Origin: Datisca glomerata
Lineage: Eukaryota; Streptophyta; Magnoliopsida; Cucurbitales; Datiscaceae
DNA: 64,000 nt
Direction: 5' to 3'
NCBI GenBank assembly: GCA_003255025.1
Contig: QANY01006224.1
Location: forward strand, 1,054,001-1,118,000
The translations under genes and the position numbers were made by a program. The number at the start of each line of letters is the position of its first letter. Position 1 is the stretch's first letter. Shown one piece after another: positions 58,391 through 64,000 of the stretch. The notes under the pieces are model-generated. The model worked only from the letters and a program-made list of their open reading frames with translations, searched no databases and was not told the origin of the DNA.

Positions 58391-58870
58391 ATACTCCATA
58401 TTATGCTTAAAAAAACTTGGATGAAAAAATTAAAATAAAGTTAGAAGTTTAGAATGTTTGGATAGATTGACGGTTTGTAAGCGTGAAACGAGCCATAACA
58501 TAAAGGGCGAATCTACTTTTCATAGAATCATATTGGATAGATTGATGGTTTGTAAATGTTATCTTTATGCACAAAAATTTAGGATCAAGTTTAAAATCAA
58601 CGATACAATAAACAAACTTAGAATCCAGTTCCAAATTTTAATCAACGATTCGACAGAACCTCCCCATAAATATTAGAAAACCCAAAATATTAATTGCATA
58701 TTTATATCCATAAAATGCCAAATGCCTGTCATGCAACTTTGACAAATTTAGAATCCAGAAACAACTTAGAATCTAATCCAAAAAAACTTAGAATCTAAAA
58801 AAACTTAAAATCCAATCCAAACAAACTTAGAATCTAAAAAAAACTTAAAATCCAAACAAACTTAGAATCT
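58391..58870. other. spacer with AACTTAGAATC repeats
   Basis: No gene. AAACTTAGAATC.A and AAACTTAAAATCCAA recur at 58740-58870, and a GATAGATTGA.GGTTTGTAA motif occurs twice, at about 58460 and 58533. Confidence 0.6.
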
Positions 58871-58877
58871 AGCATAT

Positions 58878-61751
58878 TTATATCCACCAAAAGTTCATAT
58901 CAACTTTGACAAAACATGATGGTGTAACTTTTCTCTTTTTCGACAAAACATCATGTGAATGCTTTGTACATCCTTCATGTTCTCGTTCCGATTCAATATC
59001 CTCATTGGTGTCATCGTCATGATCGTCTTCATCATCACTAACTAAATCTTCACCATAGTACTCATCTTCATCAACTTCATCATCATCACTCTCATGCCTG
59101 CTTGCTTGAGTTTCATACATGTGCAGACGTTTTTACAACTTCGCCTACAAGTGTACATATTCAATATATTTTGATTTCAAACTAAAAATAAATAGGGAAA
59201 GATCATAAGTTTACAATTTTCCTATCCTTTTTTTTCATTGATGCTTTGGCCTTTATCATCGCCTCACATGCACTCAACATTTTCTCGAATAACAACTTGT
59301 TGTGACCGCTGTGCCTGCCTGCCACGCATGTCTGTCGTGCATGCCGTCGGCACTTGCATTATCCGAATCGCACGTTAATGTGATATTGAATGACTAAATA
59401 ATAAATATTAACATCATAACTCACATAATCGACTTCAGCAGATGGAAGACCCCAGACTGGAACATCATTTGAAATGTCAACCAACTCATTACCACCATCT
59501 GGGATTGGCAACTGAATCTGCCACGATGGTAGTGGGATGTCAACCACTCTTATATCATCAACGATGGCTCTAGCTGACCCTGATGCTCCTAGTACTGTTG
59601 TGGCTATTGCAGTTGCTGGTCATATACATAGTAGATTACAAAATTACATTGTATACAATATGAGTAATCTCTTATATTTAAAAACCACTTAGAAACGTTT
59701 AGCACCTGCAAAGATGAAGATGCCCCATTATAGTTGTAAGACAACCACTTTTTCCAAAATTCATCATAAGTATCTTCACTATCGCCATCTACATCAACGA
59801 TAAAGTGTGTCACTCTGAAACCTCCAAGACCACCAGAAAAATTCTCTCTGGTGAATGGTTGATCACATAACATTGAATTTAGGAGTCTGTATGGGATGTA
59901 CGGTGCCTGGGTCCCATACTCTACCGTGAGATGTGCTCACCGAAGTACCATGCTCTTCCAGCAGGTCCTTGCAGCAAGATGCTTATAGTGGTAGGAGGTA
60001 TACTGTCGATGCAATTGTCAGCCAAGTTTGCATGTTATCCACAAAGGGTACCAATTGATCTGCAAGTTCAAAAACAAATAGTTTGTGAGTAAAACATTAT
60101 TCATACTGGGGGAGGCAATGTAAGAATTGATATAATAAAACACACACCTCATTGGGCCTCACGTATCGAAGTTTAACACAAAATTCTTTTAGGCAGTGAC
60201 CAACATCCCCTATTCACGACTCAATGTCTATCCAACGTGCTACTCTCGGGATTATGTCTAGACCACCCAATGGTATGCTCAGTGCCAAACACGGAAAATA
60301 CTCACAAGCCCATACCTCCCATGCTCTCCAAAAACCCCATGTCCCTACACTTTTTGCAATACAATATAGACAACGCTGAACCACCCCAATTATACTAATG
60401 TATCTCATCTATTTTCTATAGGCTGAGGAGGAAGTACAAATAAACTTTATTGCTCTTGTCGCAAAACATTGTACTACCTAAGAGCTCCAAAAGAAAGACT
60501 TTCATCAAAATGCCCTCCTGCTTAGGAGTAGTACACCCGTACCTAACATAATTATAAAAATACCCATTGATAACTAACTTTTTTTTCTCCTACCTCCAAC
60601 AACGGTTTGCCAACTAACTTTTGTAAAGCCTTCTTGATCTTGTAGAGTTCCAAATCATAGTCTAGTTGTCGACCGTCGAATTTCAAGCTAGTTATCACAT
60701 CAAAGTCCAATGGGGTCATTGTCATTTCATCCACTTCATCTATATGAAAGGTGTGGGTTGTATCCCACCATTTCTTGGCTAGAATTTTTTATAGGATGCG
60801 ATCCATCTGCCCCGTTTTCAATATACTTATAAAATAAATAAACCCGGAAGCATCGACATTCCTTCTCACATTGTCAGGAAGCCTATTGTACCATCGAGCT
60901 ACTAGTGTATTGTTCCCAAAACCATGTATACCAAGATCATAGAACTCAGCCTAAGAAACTATAATGTAAGTATGACTCAGTGAAAAATGCGTGTGGAAAA
61001 AATGTACTATAATCGCTATTGTGACATTTTGTCGAACACCTTACAGGCAATAAAAACACACTATAATTTTTCATCGAAAACATATATCGCTACCAATAAT
61101 CATACATTTCTAAAAGCATCACATAAAAAACACTCAATTTTCAAAATAATTCAAGTATCTATTTGGTGTTTTAACGATATAACACATAATAACCAAATTT
61201 TTGTTAAAGAAACTTACATTTTATACTTGGATGGGATATAACATTTCATCAAAAATGTTACGGGCATTTATATAAATATAGTATAAAACTCAATATGACA
61301 TTTTATCAAACACCTCATGGACAATGAAAAAAAATACACCATATACTTCATCATCACATTTCGTCGAACACTTTACGGGCACTCGTGAAAATACTATAGT
61401 TTTCCATTCAAGACATATATTTCTATCAACAACCATACATTTCTATAATCATCACATAAAAAACACCCAATTTGCAGAACGAATAAAGTATATATTAGGT
61501 GCTTTAACAATATAACACATAAAATTTGTAATCTTTAAAGAAAAACTTACATCTTGTTTGCTTGGGTGAAATATATGCTCCGTTGGAGCAATATGAAGAA
61601 TAGGGCTACTAAAACTTCGATTCTTTGGATGAAATCTTTTCACCCTATAACCGGTGGCATCGTACGACGCTTTCAAAATGCTCGAGCTCGAACTTGGTTG
61701 CATCGTTACACTCAATGTTCCTTTTGTAACTTTATGCTTTCGTCTAGCCAT
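58878..61751 (-). pseudogene. second plant mobile domain (PMD) gene, probably transposon-borne
   Basis: The start at 61751 gives MARRKHKVTKGTLSVTM and an exon ending KQD|GTAAGT near 61553. The next exon, from about 60953, begins AEFYDLGIHGFGNNTLVARW and continues YNRLPDNVRRNVDASGF, KKWWDTTHTFHIDEVDEM and TMTPLDFDVITSLKFDG. 'WW..TTHTFH...DEMTMTPLDF..ITGL' is the hallmark of one PMD class in plants. A later block, 60408-60214, reads VGTWGFWRAWEVWACEYFPC and FPRARRW-like VARWIDIES. The C-terminal exons are 59873-59604, 59547-59359 and a strongly acidic end (DDDEVDEDEYYGEDLVSDDE), 59120-58878. At least one stop (near 60793, in RIL(stop)KILAKKWW) interrupts it. It differs from the PMD gene at 4-6 kb, so two PMD classes are present. 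Function unknown. Confidence 0.7.
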
Positions 61752-62570
61752 TATTGGTGAAAAAAAAATATTAGAAGGATATGGGGTTTGGGGTCGTGGG
61801 TTGGAGGGATTTGTCTCGAGTTTGGAGTGGGTTTTGACTTATGCATTGTAGAGGATTTGTTCAATGAGAGATTGCGGGTTTGACTCGTGTGTTGCGACAG
61901 ATTTGGATCGGTTTTGATGGATTTCGGGCTATAAAGAGAGATGAAGATGGAGATGAAGAAGAAGGAGAATAGAGTTTGAGTGAAGAGAAATGAAGTGTTG
62001 AGAGAGGTGGAAGGGTGGGTATCGAGTTTTTAAGAATAATGGGGAAGGGGTTTTTTTAATGTTGGGGTTAATTTTGATGAGAAATAAGGTTAGATTTAAA
62101 ATTTAATTTATAGGGAAATTAAATAAAACGTTAAGGGTTATAATCCAAAAATTATGGGGTTATTACTAAAAAATAAAAGGTTAAATTTCAAATTTCAAAA
62201 TTTAATTTCAAACTTTTTAGCGGATATGCTCGATTTAATAGTAGTATCCGACCTTAAGGGTTATACATGTTCGTCAAACTGATGAATAGGATTTAATGAC
62301 CATCATAACATCACGACATATAATTATACTTGGTGAAAATCTGTCTCGCTCAACACTTGTCATAAAAGCACAACAACATTATCAATGACAACTTTTATCG
62401 AGATTATGATTAAGTGTTCAATTGTTTCAGGAATCTTTAATTAATCCAATCTAATTTCACATAGTAAGTGAGTATCATAAATGTTTGCATTGAAATAATG
62501 AAATTTTTCTATTTTTATCAATGACTTTCCCGGTGTACAGTAAATAATTAGAAATATATCAATTTTAATG
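61752..62570. other. 5' flank of the PMD gene
   Basis: Purine-rich leader-like text at 61900-62050 (GAGATGAAGATGGAGATGAA), then AT-rich DNA. GGGGTTATTAC at about 62157-62167 is the complement of text near 57808-57820 (GTAATTACCCC), a weak candidate for element ends. No coding signal. Confidence 0.35.
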
Positions 62571-62582
62571 AAAATGGTGAAG

Positions 62583-62795
62583 AATGGCGATTAGAGCCAT
62601 ACAAATGGCGATTAGGCCAAAAAAGTGGCGATTGGGAGAAAGACTGTCGATTGCCTATTTATACATGTCATTTGGGGACTGAAACATGCGATTGAAGGCT
62701 TAAAACTAGCACTTGGCTTTGACGATGCGATTAACACATTCAGGATGATGTTTAAGGGCTAAAAATATGCGATTCACCTATTAGGTATGACAATT
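62583..62795. repeat. GGCGATTAGG-type motif cluster
   Basis: GGCGATTAGAGCC, GGCGATTAGGCC, GGCGATTGGG, GTCGATTGCC, GCGATTGAAGGC, GCGATTAACAC and GCGATTCACC recur about every 20-30 bp. They resemble AGGCGATTAGGACCC at 57869 on the far side of the PMD gene. Confidence 0.7.
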
Positions 62796-62799
62796 AGGT

Positions 62800-63735
62800 T
62801 TTAGGTGTTCACCAAATACATAGTGGTGTACACCAAATTCTTCAGGGGTTCACCAAAATTTAAAAGTTCATTTTTTTGTGAAGCCCAGTACGTAATTGGT
62901 GAACCTCAGTACGTAATTGATGAACCATCCAAGAATTATTATTTTGTACATATTTGGTTAACCCTACTACATAATTGGTGAACCTCACCACATAATTAGT
63001 GAACCCCACTACGTATTTGGCGAACCCCTCCAAGAATTATTAATTTGTATATAATTGGTGAACCTCAATACGTAATTAGTGAACCCTAGTACGTATTTGG
63101 TAAACCCCTCCAAGAATTATTTTGTATGTATTTGGTGAACCCCACTTCATAATTGATGAACCCCACTATATAATTTGTGAACCCCACTACGTATTTGATG
63201 AACCCCTCCAAAAATTATTAATTTGTACGTAATTGGTGAATCTCAGTACGTAATTGGTGAACCCTAGTACATATTTGGTGTACCCCAATACGTATTTGGT
63301 GAACCTCTCCAAGAATTATTATTTTATACGTATTTGGTAAACCAAAGTACGTAATTGGTGAACCCCAGTACATATTTGGTGTGCCACAATACGTAATTGG
63401 TGAACCCCTCCAAGAATTATTATTTTATACGTATTTGGTGAACCAAAGTACGTAATTGGTGAACCCCTCTAAGAATTATTATTTTGTACATATTTGGTGA
63501 ACCCCACTATGTAATTGGTGAACCCCTCCAAGAATTATTATTTTGTACGTATTTGGTGAATCACACTACGTAATTAGTGAACATCACTACGTATTTGGTG
63601 AACTCCACTACGTATTTGGTGAACCCGTCCAAAAATTATTAATTTGTACGTTTTTTGTGAACTCCAGTATATATTTGGTGAGCTCCAGTACGTAATTGGT
63701 GAAACCCAGTCCATATTTAGTGAACCCCTCTAAGA
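62800..63735. repeat. minisatellite of GTACGTAATTGGTGAACCCC units
   Basis: More than 35 imperfect copies of a 20-21-bp unit, (C/G)TACGTA(A/T)TTGGTGAACCCCA, run head to tail. Every fourth to sixth unit is replaced by CCTCCAAGAATTATTATTTT followed by GTACGTATTTGG, which gives a higher-order period of roughly 100-130 bp. Each unit carries the palindrome TACGTA. There are no reading frames of note. Confidence 0.92.
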
Positions 63736-63846
63736 AAAAAAACTTGCTACCTGCTGAGTTTTATGTGACCTAGACTGCTTCGAAATCAATCTAAAAACTA
63801 CAATGACCCATCATCAATACCAGAAAATTATTCCTGGCATTGTAAA

Positions 63847-63953
63847 GTTTAAAGCTATATTAAATTCCTGTGTGTAATAAGCACTTGAGTAGGTGGAATT
63901 TCAGTTTAAAGCTATATTAAATTCCTCTGTGTAATAAGCACTTGAGTAGGTGG
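63847..63953. repeat. 57-bp direct duplication
   Basis: GTTTAAAGCTATATTAAATT followed by CCT.TGTGTAATAAGCACTT at 63847 is repeated from 63904 with one substitution, through GAGTAGGTGGA. Confidence 0.92.
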
Positions 63954-64000
63954 ACGAAGAAAAGGAGGAAGACCGAGCAACAAAAATTGAGAAGCTTGAC
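63951..64000 (+). other. possible first bases of a host exon, cut by the window end
   Basis: After TTGAGTAG the sequence GTGGACGAAGAAAAGGAGGA reads VDEEKEEDRATKIEKLD in one open frame to the end of the window. The acidic/basic content and the AG before it would fit an exon start, but 17 codons are too few to be sure. Confidence 0.2.

Noticed and set aside
62800..63735. CRISPR-like regular array
   Set aside because: There are no distinct spacers: units run head to tail with substitutions, and the context is plant nuclear DNA.

Overview
This window reads as plant nuclear DNA, most likely from a eudicot. It is AT-rich and its one clear host gene is split by GT-AG introns. The rest is mainly decayed plant transposons: Mutator-like elements (MULEs), Ty1/copia, LINE, SINE and CACTA. 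Plant-specific domains carried by transposons are present too: plant mobile domain (PMD), DUF1985, Ulp1-like and FAR1-like. I see no bacterial operons, CRISPR array, rRNA or convincing tRNA. The species cannot be named from sequence alone.

Layout. 1-3.9 kb: AT-rich sequence with a 34-bp tandem repeat, a decayed 'putative plant transposon protein' fragment and one end of a CACTA element. 3.88-9.57 kb: a MULE with recognisable inverted ends, carrying a broken transposase gene and a broken PMD (MAIN-like) gene, both on the minus strand, separated by a regular 37-bp tandem array. 9.68-20.31 kb: the one apparently intact host gene, nine exons on the plus strand, coding for 317 residues. The product looks like a chloroplast protein with an AtpI/CGL160-like membrane domain, so a role in chloroplast ATP synthase assembly is plausible. 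Its second intron holds a 5'-truncated LINE that was split by a complete copia element with a GTTGG target duplication. Its fourth intron holds a short SINE with 19-bp target duplications. 20.3-28 kb: intergenic sequence with a LINE RNase H remnant, a CACTA end and a purine-rich tract.

28.4-47.3 kb: two related MULEs in opposite orientation. Each has a transposase gene and a DUF1985 gene facing each other (convergent), an arrangement like mudrA/mudrB of maize MuDR. The second contains a ~350-bp tandem array and several smaller duplications. 51.8-57.6 kb: an Ulp1-type cysteine protease remnant (plus) converging on a FAR1-like transposase remnant (minus), with a long near-perfect hairpin between them. 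57.8-62.8 kb: a second PMD gene with arrays of related GCGTTTGGG / GCGATTAGG motifs on both sides. 62.8-63.7 kb: a minisatellite built from TACGTAATTGGTGAAC-like units. The last bases may begin another host exon.

The transposon genes carry stops and frame changes and are called pseudogenes; the host gene reads through cleanly once spliced. All calls come from reading the sequence and recalling family motifs; no search was run.
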